Source: JANMEX01 sp041751995
GTDB taxonomy: Bacteria > Pseudomonadota > Alphaproteobacteria > Rhizobiales > Rhizobiaceae
DNA: 64,000 nucleotides
Reading direction: 5' to 3'
Assembly (NCBI GenBank): GCA_041751995.1
Contig: JBGSHY010000032.1
Location: 12,720 to 76,719, forward strand
In this document: positions 54,606 through 62,097 of the stretch, one piece after another
How positions within the stretch are numbered: the stretch's first letter is position 1
How the letters are laid out: each line of letters starts with the position of its first letter
Notes under the pieces: generated by a model
The model's database searches: none
What the model was told of the DNA's origin: nothing
The model's input: the letters and a program-made list of their open reading frames with translations, nothing else
Translations under genes and position numbers: made by a program

Positions 54606-55169
54606 ATGAGCACCATCCAACTGCCGCCAGCAGCGCTTGCCGAGATAGCCGATGGACGTTGGTACTCCTGTGCGACGCCTGAGCTTGGCGCTTTGCGCGA
54701 TGACGCGCGTCAAGCTTGCTGGCGCCATGCCACCATGGACTCGGCGCAGCGGGGCGCCTGCGCGCCAGAGCTAGCAGCGCTTTTCGCGGCTTTCGGCGAG
54801 GGGGCTTTTATTGAGGCTCCTTTCCACACTGCCTATGGCCGGAACATCACGCTTGGCGACGAGGTCTATATAAACGCGCACTGTGTCATCCTCGATACGG
54901 CCCCGGTGCGGATAGGACGACGCGCAATGTTGGGGCCTGCAGTGCAGATCTACTGCGCTGACCATGCCCACGGTATCGAAGAGCGCCGCCTCGGACTTGA
55001 GCGAGCGTTGCCGGTGAGCATCGGCGAGGAGGCATGGATAGGCGGCGGTGCGATTTTGCTGCCCGGGATAAGCGTGGGAGACGGCGCCGTCGTCGGCGCT
55101 GGCGCGGTCGTCACCCGCAATGTGGCGCCCGGCACGTTGGTGGTGGGCATTCCCGCGCGGCCAAAATGA
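54606..55169 (+). CDS. Maltose/galactoside O-acetyltransferase family protein
   Basis: Hexapeptide-repeat (left-handed beta-helix) sugar O-acetyltransferase of the Maa/LacA/NodL type, 187 residues. The N-terminal helical cap (ARQACWRHATMDS) is followed by FHTAYGRNITLGDEVYINAH, the catalytic-His region YCADHAHGIEERR, and repeats IGGGAILLPGISVGDGAVVG. Acceptor sugar unknown. ATG choice is uncertain: 54600 and 54606 are both in frame, and the ribosome site is weak (AAGAG). It is monocistronic and convergent with tRNA-Arg. Confidence 0.88.
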   Translation: MSTIQLPPAALAEIADGRWYSCATPELGALRDDARQACWRHATMDSAQRGACAPELAALFAAFGEGAFIEAPFHTAYGRNITLGDEVYINAHCVILDTAPVRIGRRAMLGPAVQIYCADHAHGIEERRLGLERALPVSIGEEAWIGGGAILLPGISVGDGAVVGAGAVVTRNVAPGTLVVGIPARPK

Positions 55170-55269
55170 CGCACGGCTGGCTCGTTCCCCACGTGTCAGC
55201 AGCAGATACAGGCACCCAGTTTTGTGCTGCCGGCTGAAAGCGCTATTTGTCACATCAGCTTGTCAATAT

Positions 55270-55346
55270 TGGCGCACCCGGCAGGATTCGAACCTGCGAC
55301 CTTTGGATTCGGAATCCAACACTCTATCCAACTGAGCTACGGGTGC
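55270..55346 (-). tRNA. tRNA-Arg (anticodon CCG)
   Basis: On the minus strand a 77-nt cloverleaf: acceptor GCACCCG/CGGGTGC, D-arm AGCTCAGTTGGATAGAGT, anticodon stem TTGGA/TCCAA around TTCCGAA (anticodon CCG), T-arm with GGTTCGAATCC, encoded CCA end. It reads arginine CGG codons. Confidence 0.95.
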
Positions 55347-55468
55347 GTGCGCTTCGCTTCTAGCGGAAGGGGCGGGCAGCTTCAACATCGAAATCCGGTG
55401 TCTTTGAGGTTGACCGCCGCCATTGCAGGCGCATTTATGGCGCACACACAAGAATCAGGGAAATCATC

Positions 55469-56359
55469 ATGGGAAAGCGTATTGCGTTCACTGGCGGCTC
55501 GGGCAAGGCGGGGCGGCATGTTCTGCCCTGGCTGGCCAACAAGGGATACAAAGTCTTCAACATCGACCTGACCCCGCTCAATCATCCGGGCATCGCCAAC
55601 ATCAGCGCCGACATCACCGACAGTGGCCAGATGTTCAACGCCCTGTCGATGCACACCGGGTTTGATGATCTGGAAATCCCCGGCGGGCCGAAGCCGTTTG
55701 ATGTCGTCATCCATTTCGCCGCCGTGCCGCGCATCCTGTTGAAGCCGGACAATGAAACCTTCCGCATCAATGTGATGGGCACCTACAATGTCATCGAGGC
55801 GGCGGTGAAGCTGGGTATCAAAAAAGTGATCGTCGCCTCGTCGGAGACCACTTACGGCGTCTGCTTTGCCGAGGGGCACCGCGATTTCCACCAGTTTCCG
55901 CTGGATGAAGACTATGACGTGAACCCGATGGACAGTTATGGCCTGTCCAAGGTGGTCAATGAAAAGACCGCCCGCACCTTTGCCGAGCGGTCCGGCATCG
56001 ACATTTACGCCCTGCGCATCGGCAATGTCATAGAGCCGCACGAATATGAGCTGTTTCCGGAATTCTTCGCAAAGCCCGAAATGCGCAAGCGGATCGCATG
56101 GTCCTACATTGACGCGCGCGACCTTGGCCAGATCTGCCATCTGTGCATCGAAAAGGACGGTCTCGGCTATCAGGTCTTCAACGCGGCCAACGACACGGTG
56201 TCGTCCAACATCCCGTCGCGCGAGCTGGCCAAGCGCTATTTCCCCAATGTGCCGTTCACCCGCGACATCGGCGAGTTCGAAGGCCTCCTGTCCAACCGCA
56301 AGATCCGCGACGTCCTCGGTTTCAAGGAAGAGCATGACTGGCGGCTTTATGTCGACTAA
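55469..56359 (+). CDS. NAD-dependent epimerase/dehydratase family protein
   Basis: Extended-SDR protein, 296 residues. The N-terminal dinucleotide motif is FTGGSGKAGRHVL, and the catalytic YxxxK is YGLSKVVNEK. VASSETTYGV supplies the conserved Ser/Thr. The nucleotide-sugar epimerase and dehydratase family is typical, but the short size and lack of nearby sugar genes leave the substrate open. ATG at 55469; ung follows after 3 bp on the same strand, so they may be co-transcribed. Confidence 0.88.
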   Translation: MGKRIAFTGGSGKAGRHVLPWLANKGYKVFNIDLTPLNHPGIANISADITDSGQMFNALSMHTGFDDLEIPGGPKPFDVVIHFAAVPRILLKPDNETFRINVMGTYNVIEAAVKLGIKKVIVASSETTYGVCFAEGHRDFHQFPLDEDYDVNPMDSYGLSKVVNEKTARTFAERSGIDIYALRIGNVIEPHEYELFPEFFAKPEMRKRIAWSYIDARDLGQICHLCIEKDGLGYQVFNAANDTVSSNIPSRELAKRYFPNVPFTRDIGEFEGLLSNRKIRDVLGFKEEHDWRLYVD

Positions 56360-56362
56360 CCC

Positions 56363-57046
56363 ATGAAGCCTGCTTTCGATGTCCCGCCTTCATGGCTACC
56401 TGTGTTGAACGACGTCCTGAAATCAGAACGCAGCCATGCTTTGGCGAAAATGCTCGCAATGCGTGAAAGCGCAGGTGTGCCGATTTACCCGCCGAAACCG
56501 CGCCGATTCCGCGCGCTGGAGCTGGTTGCGCCGGATAACGTCAAAGCGGTAATTCTCGGGCAGGACCCCTATCACGGTCAGGGTCAGGCGCATGGCCTTG
56601 CCTTTTCCGTCCTGCCGGATGTGCGTATCCCGCCCTCGCTTCGCAACATCTTCAAGGAGCTGAACCGCGACCTCGGCATCGGACCGCCAAAGCACGGCTG
56701 TCTCGAATCATGGGCCAGACAGGGCGTTCTGCTCCTGAACACGGTGCTCAGTGTCGAGGAAGGCAAAGCGGGTTCGCATCAAGGGCTTGGCTGGGAAGAA
56801 ATCACCGATGCCGTTATTGCTCACGCCGGCGGCGGGCGATCACCGTCCGTCTTCATGCTCTGGGGCAGCCACGCGCAAAAAAAGAAGCCGCTGATCGACG
56901 CCGCCCGCCACCTGATCCTCGAAGCCCCGCACCCGTCGCCGCTGTCCGCTCACCGAGGATTTCTGGGTTGCGGGCATTTTGGGAAAGCCAATGCTTTTCT
57001 GAAACAGTCTGGAGTGGCCGAAATTGATTGGCGCCTGAATGAATAG
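56363..57046 (+). CDS. ung: Uracil-DNA glycosylase
   Basis: Family 1 base-excision repair enzyme removing uracil from DNA, 227 residues. The water-activating motif is GQDPYHGQGQAHGLAFSV (Asp68, His71). The DNA-intercalation loop is HPSPLSAHRGFLGCGHF. The middle segment LLNTVLSVEEGKAGSHQGLGW supplies the uracil-specific Asn. ATG at 56363, 3 bp after the epimerase-like gene. It ends 27 bp before the tRNA-Ala 3' end, on the opposite strand. Confidence 0.96.
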   Translation: MKPAFDVPPSWLPVLNDVLKSERSHALAKMLAMRESAGVPIYPPKPRRFRALELVAPDNVKAVILGQDPYHGQGQAHGLAFSVLPDVRIPPSLRNIFKELNRDLGIGPPKHGCLESWARQGVLLLNTVLSVEEGKAGSHQGLGWEEITDAVIAHAGGGRSPSVFMLWGSHAQKKKPLIDAARHLILEAPHPSPLSAHRGFLGCGHFGKANAFLKQSGVAEIDWRLNE

Positions 57047-57073
57047 TTGAGTTTTGCACGAAGTGCGAAAGTT

Positions 57074-57149
57074 TGGTGGAGCCAAGCGGGATCGAACCGC
57101 TGACCTCCTGCATGCCATGCAGGCGCTCTCCCAGCTGAGCTATGGCCCC
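57074..57149 (-). tRNA. tRNA-Ala (anticodon GGC)
   Basis: 76-nt cloverleaf on the minus strand: acceptor GGGGCCA/TGGCTCC, D-arm AGCTCAGCTGGGAGAGC, anticodon stem CCTGC/GCAGG around ATGGCAT (anticodon GGC), T-arm GGTTCGATCCC, CCA encoded. It reads GCC and GCU alanine codons. Confidence 0.95.
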
Positions 57150-57254
57150 ATCAAGAAGACCGGTTGGGTTCCGGTCCGGCGTCAGTCAAAGCGGCGTTTT
57201 GCTTTGACCAGCGGGCGGGTTCATAAAACCCGCCGCGTTCAAGATCAAGTGCTA

Positions 57255-57282
57255 TTTCCGGCGATTTTCATTTCGCCGGAAA
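57255..57282 (-). terminator. Hairpin after TIGR02300 gene
   Basis: A 10-bp perfect stem (TTTCCGGCGA / TCGCCGGAAA) with an 8-nt loop, 11 bp past the stop on the minus strand. Two more perfect stems (57185-57208 and 57214-57234) follow before tRNA-Ala. T-tracts are weak. Confidence 0.5.
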
Positions 57283-57292
57283 ATCGTAGCGC

Positions 57293-57685
57293 TCAGACTT
57301 CGTCTTCGCCTTCCGGCACGCCGCCGAGAATGTCGGCCATGTTGTCATCGTCTTCTTCCTCTTCCTCGAGGAATGTGTCGTCGGCATCATCATCGCCAAG
57401 ATCGACATCGTCATCGCCGAGATCCGGAAGATCGTCCGCAGCTTCCTTTTCGTCGGCGTCCGCGTCTTCCAGCGGCACGAATTCGACCGCGTCAACGGCT
57501 GTCGTTGCTTCGACGTCTTCGGCCTCGTCTTCCTCAATGCGCGCCTCGCGGCGGACCTGTTCGAAGGCTGTCAGCGGATAGGCAATGCCGGTGTAGGGGG
57601 AGACGATCGGGTCCTTGCCCAGATCATAGAATTTCTTGCCTGTTTCGGGGCAGGTGCGTTTCGTGCCGAGATCGGATTTTGCCAC
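57293..57685 (-). CDS. TIGR02300 family acidic protein
   Basis: Protein of 130 residues of the alphaproteobacterial TIGR02300 family. The conserved N-terminal part contains KRTCPETGKKFYDLGKDPIV and SPYTG, resembling a small metal- or RNA-binding segment with a single CxxTG. The remainder is extremely acidic and low complexity (LPDLGDDDVDLGDDDADD, FLEEEEEDDD). The start is GTG at 57685. Function unknown. It is divergent from aroA, as often seen in rhizobia. Confidence 0.9.
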   Translation of the reverse strand: MAKSDLGTKRTCPETGKKFYDLGKDPIVSPYTGIAYPLTAFEQVRREARIEEDEAEDVEATTAVDAVEFVPLEDADADEKEAADDLPDLGDDDVDLGDDDADDTFLEEEEEDDDNMADILGGVPEGEDEV

Positions 57686-57937
57686 GGTTGAGCCTCGTGT
57701 CTGATGAATGTTGAAAGGGCGGCAGCTGACGGACTGTCACGTCAACTCTTGCCCGCCTGTGAAAAAATTCGCGCGTGCATAACGTCAAAACAGCGGGTTT
57801 GTCAAAGACTAACCGTTGTATCGCGCGGTGAACGCTGCAAATGGCCTGTCCGGTGCGGGAACGCAAGGGTGACGGTGCGAAAAACCTGTGTTAGAGCCGC
57901 TTCGCATCCTGTCACGCCCAAAAAAGAGCCGCCTTCC

Positions 57938-59275
57938 ATGTCGCATCAAGCCGCCGCCCGCCCCGCCACCGCCCGCCGCGCGGAAAATCTCAAAGGCACG
58001 GTGTCCATCCCGGGCGACAAGTCGATCTCGCACCGCTCCTTCATGTTTGGCGGTCTGGCTTCGGGCATCACTCGCATCACCGGCCTGCTCGAAGGTGAAG
58101 ACGTCATCAACACCGGCAAGGCGATGGCGGCGATGGGCGCGAAGATTGAAAAGAACGGCAAGGAGTGGGTGATCCACGGCACCGGCAATGGCTGCCTGCT
58201 GCAGCCCGAGGCTCCGTTGGACTTTGGCAACGCCGGCACCGGCTCACGCCTGACGATGGGCTTGGTCGGCGTGTACGACATGGAAACGACCTTCATCGGC
58301 GACGCATCGTTGCAAAGCCGTCCGATGAAACGGGTGCTTGATCCGCTGCGGCTGATGGGTGTGCAGGTCAAAGCCTCGGAAGGCGACCGCATGCCGCTGA
58401 CCTTGCATGGGCCGAAAACCGCAGTGCCAATTTCATACCGCGTGCCGATGGCGTCGGCGCAGGTGAAGTCCGCCGTTCTGCTTGCCGGTCTCAACACGCC
58501 GGGCATCACCACGGTGATCGAGCCGGTTATGACCCGCGACCATACGGAAAAGATGCTCAAGGGCTTCGGCGCCAACCTTGAAGTCGAGACCGACAAAGAC
58601 GGCGTGCGCCAAATCCGCATTCAGGGGCAGGGCAAACTCACCGGCCAGACCATCGACGTGCCGGGCGATCCATCCTCCACCGCATTTCCGCTCGTCGCAG
58701 CGCTCATTGTACCCGGCTCGGATGTCACCATCACCAACGTCCTGATGAACCCCACCCGCACTGGCCTTATTCTTACCCTGCAGGAAATGGGCGCAAACAT
58801 TGAAATCAACAATTCGCGCCTTGCAGGCGGCGAAGATGTGGCGGACCTGCGCGTCCGCTCGTCGGACCTCAAAGGCGTATCCGTCCCGGCAGACCGCGCG
58901 CCGTCAATGATTGACGAATATCCCGTGCTGGCTGTCGCGGCTTCGTTTGCCGAGGGCGAGACGAAAATGACCGGCCTCGATGAATTGCGCGTCAAGGAAA
59001 GCGACCGCCTCGCCGCCGTCGCTCGCGGGCTGGAAGCCAACCATGTCGACTGCACCGAAGGCCATGATTGGCTGACCGTGCGGGGCAAACCCGGCGGCAA
59101 GGGTCTTGGCGGCGGGATTGTCGCAACCCATTTGGATCACCGTATCGCCATGGCGTTTCTCATCATGGGGCTGGCGGCGGAAAAACCGGTGACGGTGGAC
59201 GACGCGACGATGATCGCGACGAGCTTTCCGGAATTCATGGGGTTGATGGCGGGGCTGGGGGCTAAGATTTCCTGA
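57938..59275 (+). CDS. aroA: 5-enolpyruvylshikimate-3-phosphate synthase, CP4-like
   Basis: Shikimate-pathway enzyme joining PEP to shikimate 3-phosphate, 445 residues. It is closely similar to the class II Agrobacterium CP4 enzyme throughout (IPGDKSISHRSFMFGGLASG, ASAQVKSAVLLAGLNTPGIT, RVRSSDLKGV). Residue 100, in LDFGNAGTGSRL, is Gly, whereas CP4 has Ala100, the residue tied to glyphosate insensitivity. The ATG at 57938 fits the CP4 start MSH; the ribosome site is weak. Divergent from the TIGR02300 gene. Confidence 0.95.
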   Translation: MSHQAAARPATARRAENLKGTVSIPGDKSISHRSFMFGGLASGITRITGLLEGEDVINTGKAMAAMGAKIEKNGKEWVIHGTGNGCLLQPEAPLDFGNAGTGSRLTMGLVGVYDMETTFIGDASLQSRPMKRVLDPLRLMGVQVKASEGDRMPLTLHGPKTAVPISYRVPMASAQVKSAVLLAGLNTPGITTVIEPVMTRDHTEKMLKGFGANLEVETDKDGVRQIRIQGQGKLTGQTIDVPGDPSSTAFPLVAALIVPGSDVTITNVLMNPTRTGLILTLQEMGANIEINNSRLAGGEDVADLRVRSSDLKGVSVPADRAPSMIDEYPVLAVAASFAEGETKMTGLDELRVKESDRLAAVARGLEANHVDCTEGHDWLTVRGKPGGKGLGGGIVATHLDHRIAMAFLIMGLAAEKPVTVDDATMIATSFPEFMGLMAGLGAKIS

Positions 59276-59288
59276 CGGAGCGATGGCC

Positions 59289-59918
59289 ATGTATCAGCCG
59301 GTGCATTTTGTTGAAGAGGATTTGCCGACATTGCATGCGCTGATCAAGGCGCATCCGCTCGGCATGCTCATTTCCTCTGACCCAGACGATGTGCAGGCCA
59401 ATCCGCTCCCGTTTCTGCTTGACGCCAGCGTTGGTGTACGCGGTGTTTTGCGTGCGCATCTGGCGCGGGCCAATCCGCAATGGCGGCATTTGGCGCAAGG
59501 GGCAAAAGCCTTGGCGGTGTTTCAAGGCACGGATGCCTACGTGACGCCGTCCTGGTATCAAACGAAAAAAGACCATGGCAAAGTCGTGCCGACCTGGAAC
59601 TATGTGATGGTCCAGGTGCGCGGCAAGGTGCGGATCATGGATGATCCGGAATGGCTGCACGGCCAGTTGACTGCGCTGACGGCCGAACATGAACATGGCC
59701 GAAGCGCGGAATGGTCGATCAACGACGCCCCGGTAAATTATATTGAAATGCAGAAGCGGGCGATTGTCGGCATCGAGATCGACATTGACGAGATTGCCGG
59801 CAAGTGGAAAGTCAGCCAGAACCGGCCGGCCGCTGATCGGGTTGGCGTGGCAACCGGATTTGATGAAGACGGAAAAAATGACATGGCGGATTTGGTCCGC
59901 CTGTACGGGAAGGCATGA
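59289..59918 (+). CDS. PaiB-like FMN-binding protein
   Basis: Protein of 209 residues of the PaiB/FMN-binding split-barrel family ('FMN-binding negative transcriptional regulator'). It opens MYQPVHFVEEDL, as family members do. Further motifs are PLPFLLD, LAVFQGTDAYVTPSWY, VPTWNYVMVQVRGKVR and AIVGIEIDIDEIAGKWK. The start is 59289 or the ATG two codons earlier; ACGGAGCG is upstream. In Bacillus PaiB affects protease and sporulation genes, but for this copy a flavin-linked enzymatic role is equally likely. Confidence 0.88.
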   Translation: MYQPVHFVEEDLPTLHALIKAHPLGMLISSDPDDVQANPLPFLLDASVGVRGVLRAHLARANPQWRHLAQGAKALAVFQGTDAYVTPSWYQTKKDHGKVVPTWNYVMVQVRGKVRIMDDPEWLHGQLTALTAEHEHGRSAEWSINDAPVNYIEMQKRAIVGIEIDIDEIAGKWKVSQNRPAADRVGVATGFDEDGKNDMADLVRLYGKA

Positions 59919-60556
59919 TGTCGCAAACCATCGATTTTTATTACGACATCATTTCACCGTTCAGCCATGTTGCCCTCGCCCGGATCAAGGAATTGCCAGA
60001 CGGCGTGACGATCATTCCAAAACCGGTCCTGCTCGGCGCGATCCTGTCGCATTGGGGGCAGCTGGGCCCGGCTGAAATTGCGCCCAAACGGTTGCATACC
60101 TATCGCATTGCGGCTTTTTTGGCCAAACGCCATGGCGTGCCCATGCAGTTTCCACCACGCCATCCTTTCAATCCGTTGGCGGCGTTGCGCATTCTTGCCG
60201 GAGCAGATGCAGATCTGGAAATGGTCCGCCGTGCATTTGACTTCGTGTTTGCTGCGGGCCGCGCGCCGGACAATGCAGACGAACTTGCGGCTTTTGCCCA
60301 TGCTGTTGGCGCGCCCCGCCAATTGTTTGAGGCGGATGCCTCCAAACTTCGGTTGCGGGCACTGACTGACGAGGCCATTGCGCGCGGTGTATTCGGTGTC
60401 CCGACTTTTGTGGTTCAAACTCCTGACGGCGATGAAATGTTTTGGGGCGTTGACGCATTCGACATGCTGCTTGCATACCTGAGTGACCCGAACCTGTTTA
60501 CGCGCCCGCCCTATGACGGTCTTGCCGCAATCGAAGTCGGCGTGAGACGAAAATAA
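59915..60556 (+). CDS. DsbA-fold 2-hydroxychromene-2-carboxylate isomerase
   Basis: Protein of 213 residues of the HCCA isomerase/kappa-GST subgroup of the thioredoxin-like DsbA fold. It opens IDFYYDIISPFSHVALARI, with the Ser/Pro active-site region, and ends with the typical GVFGVPTFVV cis-proline segment. There is no CxxC, as expected for the subgroup. It overlaps the PaiB-like gene (ATGATG). Glutathione-dependent isomerisation in aromatic breakdown is the family role; the actual substrate is unknown. Confidence 0.88.
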   Translation: MMSQTIDFYYDIISPFSHVALARIKELPDGVTIIPKPVLLGAILSHWGQLGPAEIAPKRLHTYRIAAFLAKRHGVPMQFPPRHPFNPLAALRILAGADADLEMVRRAFDFVFAAGRAPDNADELAAFAHAVGAPRQLFEADASKLRLRALTDEAIARGVFGVPTFVVQTPDGDEMFWGVDAFDMLLAYLSDPNLFTRPPYDGLAAIEVGVRRK

Positions 60557-60590
60557 CCCGCTTCCTTCGAAGAACCCCAAGGAGAAATTC

Positions 60591-61292
60591 ATGACCAGCA
60601 AGACAGCACTCATCATCGGCGGCGGGTCGGGCATGGGGGCGGCGGCCGCGCGCAAGCTTGCGGCTGAAGGCTTCAATGTTGCGATCCTGTCCTCTTCCGG
60701 CAAGGGCGAGGCGCTGGCAAAAGAGCTTGGCGGGCTAGGCTTCACCGGCTCAAACCTGAATGTGGATGACCTCAAGCGCTTCGTTGATCTGTCGATGGAG
60801 AAGTTCGGCCGCATCGATGCGCTGGTCAATTCTGCCGGGCATGGTCCGCGTGCGCCGCTGCTCGAGATCACCGACGAGCAATGGCACACGGGTCTTGATG
60901 TCTATTTCATGAATGTGGTGCGCGCCACACGCCTCGTCGCGCCAGTCATGGTTCAGCAAAAGCATGGTGCCATTGTCAATATTTCAACGGCTTGGGTCAC
61001 AGAGCCAACGGCCATGTTTCCAACCTCGGCGGTGGCGCGGGCGGGCCTTGCGGCTTACACCAAGCTGTTTGCCGAAAGCCATGCCGCCCACAATGTGCGC
61101 ATGAACAATGTGCTGCCCGGATGGATCGACAGCCTGCCGCAAACGGATGAGCGGCGCGATACGGTGCCGATGGGACGGTATGGCACGTCAGAGGAAATTG
61201 CGGCGACCATCGCCTTTCTTGTGTCCGATGGCGCAGGCTATATCACCGGCCAGAACCTGCGCGTGGACGGCGGGCTGATGCGGGGCATTTGA
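60591..61292 (+). CDS. SDR family oxidoreductase, atypical active site
   Basis: Short-chain dehydrogenase/reductase, 233 residues. The dinucleotide motif is GGGSGMGAAAARKL (about 10-23) and NSAGHGP follows. The usual YxxxK catalytic pair is not seen: the aligned stretch is FPTSAVARAGL, placing Ser146 and Arg150 at those positions. The C-terminal VLPGWIDSLP and DGAGYITGQNLRVDGG are normal. The ATG follows AAGGAGAAATTC. cmk starts immediately after its stop. The function may be altered or use other residues. Confidence 0.87.
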   Translation: MTSKTALIIGGGSGMGAAAARKLAAEGFNVAILSSSGKGEALAKELGGLGFTGSNLNVDDLKRFVDLSMEKFGRIDALVNSAGHGPRAPLLEITDEQWHTGLDVYFMNVVRATRLVAPVMVQQKHGAIVNISTAWVTEPTAMFPTSAVARAGLAAYTKLFAESHAAHNVRMNNVLPGWIDSLPQTDERRDTVPMGRYGTSEEIAATIAFLVSDGAGYITGQNLRVDGGLMRGI

Positions 61293-61934
61293 GTGAAGCC
61301 GCTCCTCATCGCCATTGACGGCCCCGCCGCGTCCGGCAAAGGCACGCTGGCGCGCCGTCTGGCTGCGCATTTCGGCCTGCCGCATCTTGATACCGGATTG
61401 ACCTATCGCGCGGTCGGCAAGGCGATGATTGACGCACGGCAATCGCTTGATGACCGCGAAGCGGCGATCCGCACGGCGCAGACGGTCGATTTGGCCAAAC
61501 TCGACCGCGCAGCGCTTGCTGTCCACGATGTTGGCGAGGCGGCTTCGAAAGTGGCGGTTATTCCCGAAGTGCGAAAGATCCTCGTTGAAAAACAGCGCTC
61601 CTTTGCCCGCCAGCCATCCGGCGCGGTGCTTGACGGGCGCGACATCGGCACGGTGGTTTGCCCGGATGCGACCGTGAAACTCTATGTCACCGCCTCGGCC
61701 GAGGTTCGGGCCAAGCGCCGGTTCGACGAGGAACTGATGCGCAGCGGTGATGGCGACTATGAAGCCATTCTCGAGGACATCGAAAAGCGCGATGCCCGCG
61801 ATATGGGCCGGACGGATTCGCCTTTGAAACCGGCAGAAGACGCGCACTTGCTTGATACCTCCAATATGGGTATAGAGGCCGCGTTTTCGGCAGCCGTATC
61901 GATCATCAAGACCGTCATGGCTTCCAAAGCATAA
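61293..61934 (+). CDS. cmk: (d)CMP kinase
   Basis: Cytidylate kinase, 213 residues, phosphorylating CMP and dCMP. P-loop GPAASGKGT (residues 8-16), then LDTGLTYRAV, LDGRDIGTVVCPDA and KLYVTASAEVRAKRR. The start is a GTG directly abutting the SDR stop (TGAGTG). The placement upstream of rpsA is conserved across many proteobacteria. A small hairpin plus T6 at 61950-61973 may separate it from rpsA. Confidence 0.95.
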   Translation: MKPLLIAIDGPAASGKGTLARRLAAHFGLPHLDTGLTYRAVGKAMIDARQSLDDREAAIRTAQTVDLAKLDRAALAVHDVGEAASKVAVIPEVRKILVEKQRSFARQPSGAVLDGRDIGTVVCPDATVKLYVTASAEVRAKRRFDEELMRSGDGDYEAILEDIEKRDARDMGRTDSPLKPAEDAHLLDTSNMGIEAAFSAAVSIIKTVMASKA

Positions 61935-61949
61935 GTAACCGCCGCGCGG

Positions 61950-61973
61950 CCGGTCTTGCACCGGACCTTTTTT
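61950..61973 (+). terminator. Weak hairpin and T6 after cmk
   Basis: CCGGT-CTTGC-ACCGG, then ACC and six T. The stem is only 5 bp, so partial readthrough into rpsA is likely. The 124-bp leader to rpsA follows. Confidence 0.4.
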
Positions 61974-62097
61974 AAAGGCTTCAGCCCGAGAATGGGCGGA
62001 CAGGCAGCAAGGCAAACGCAACACAAACCAAGGTGCCATGCCTTGACTGATCTGACGGCGGGAAATGCCGCAGACGCCAAGGCTCCCAGGAGAACGT

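Noticed and set aside
57938..59275. AroA considered a glyphosate-tolerant enzyme because of CP4 similarity
   Set aside because: The key Ala100 of CP4 is Gly here, so tolerance cannot be assumed.
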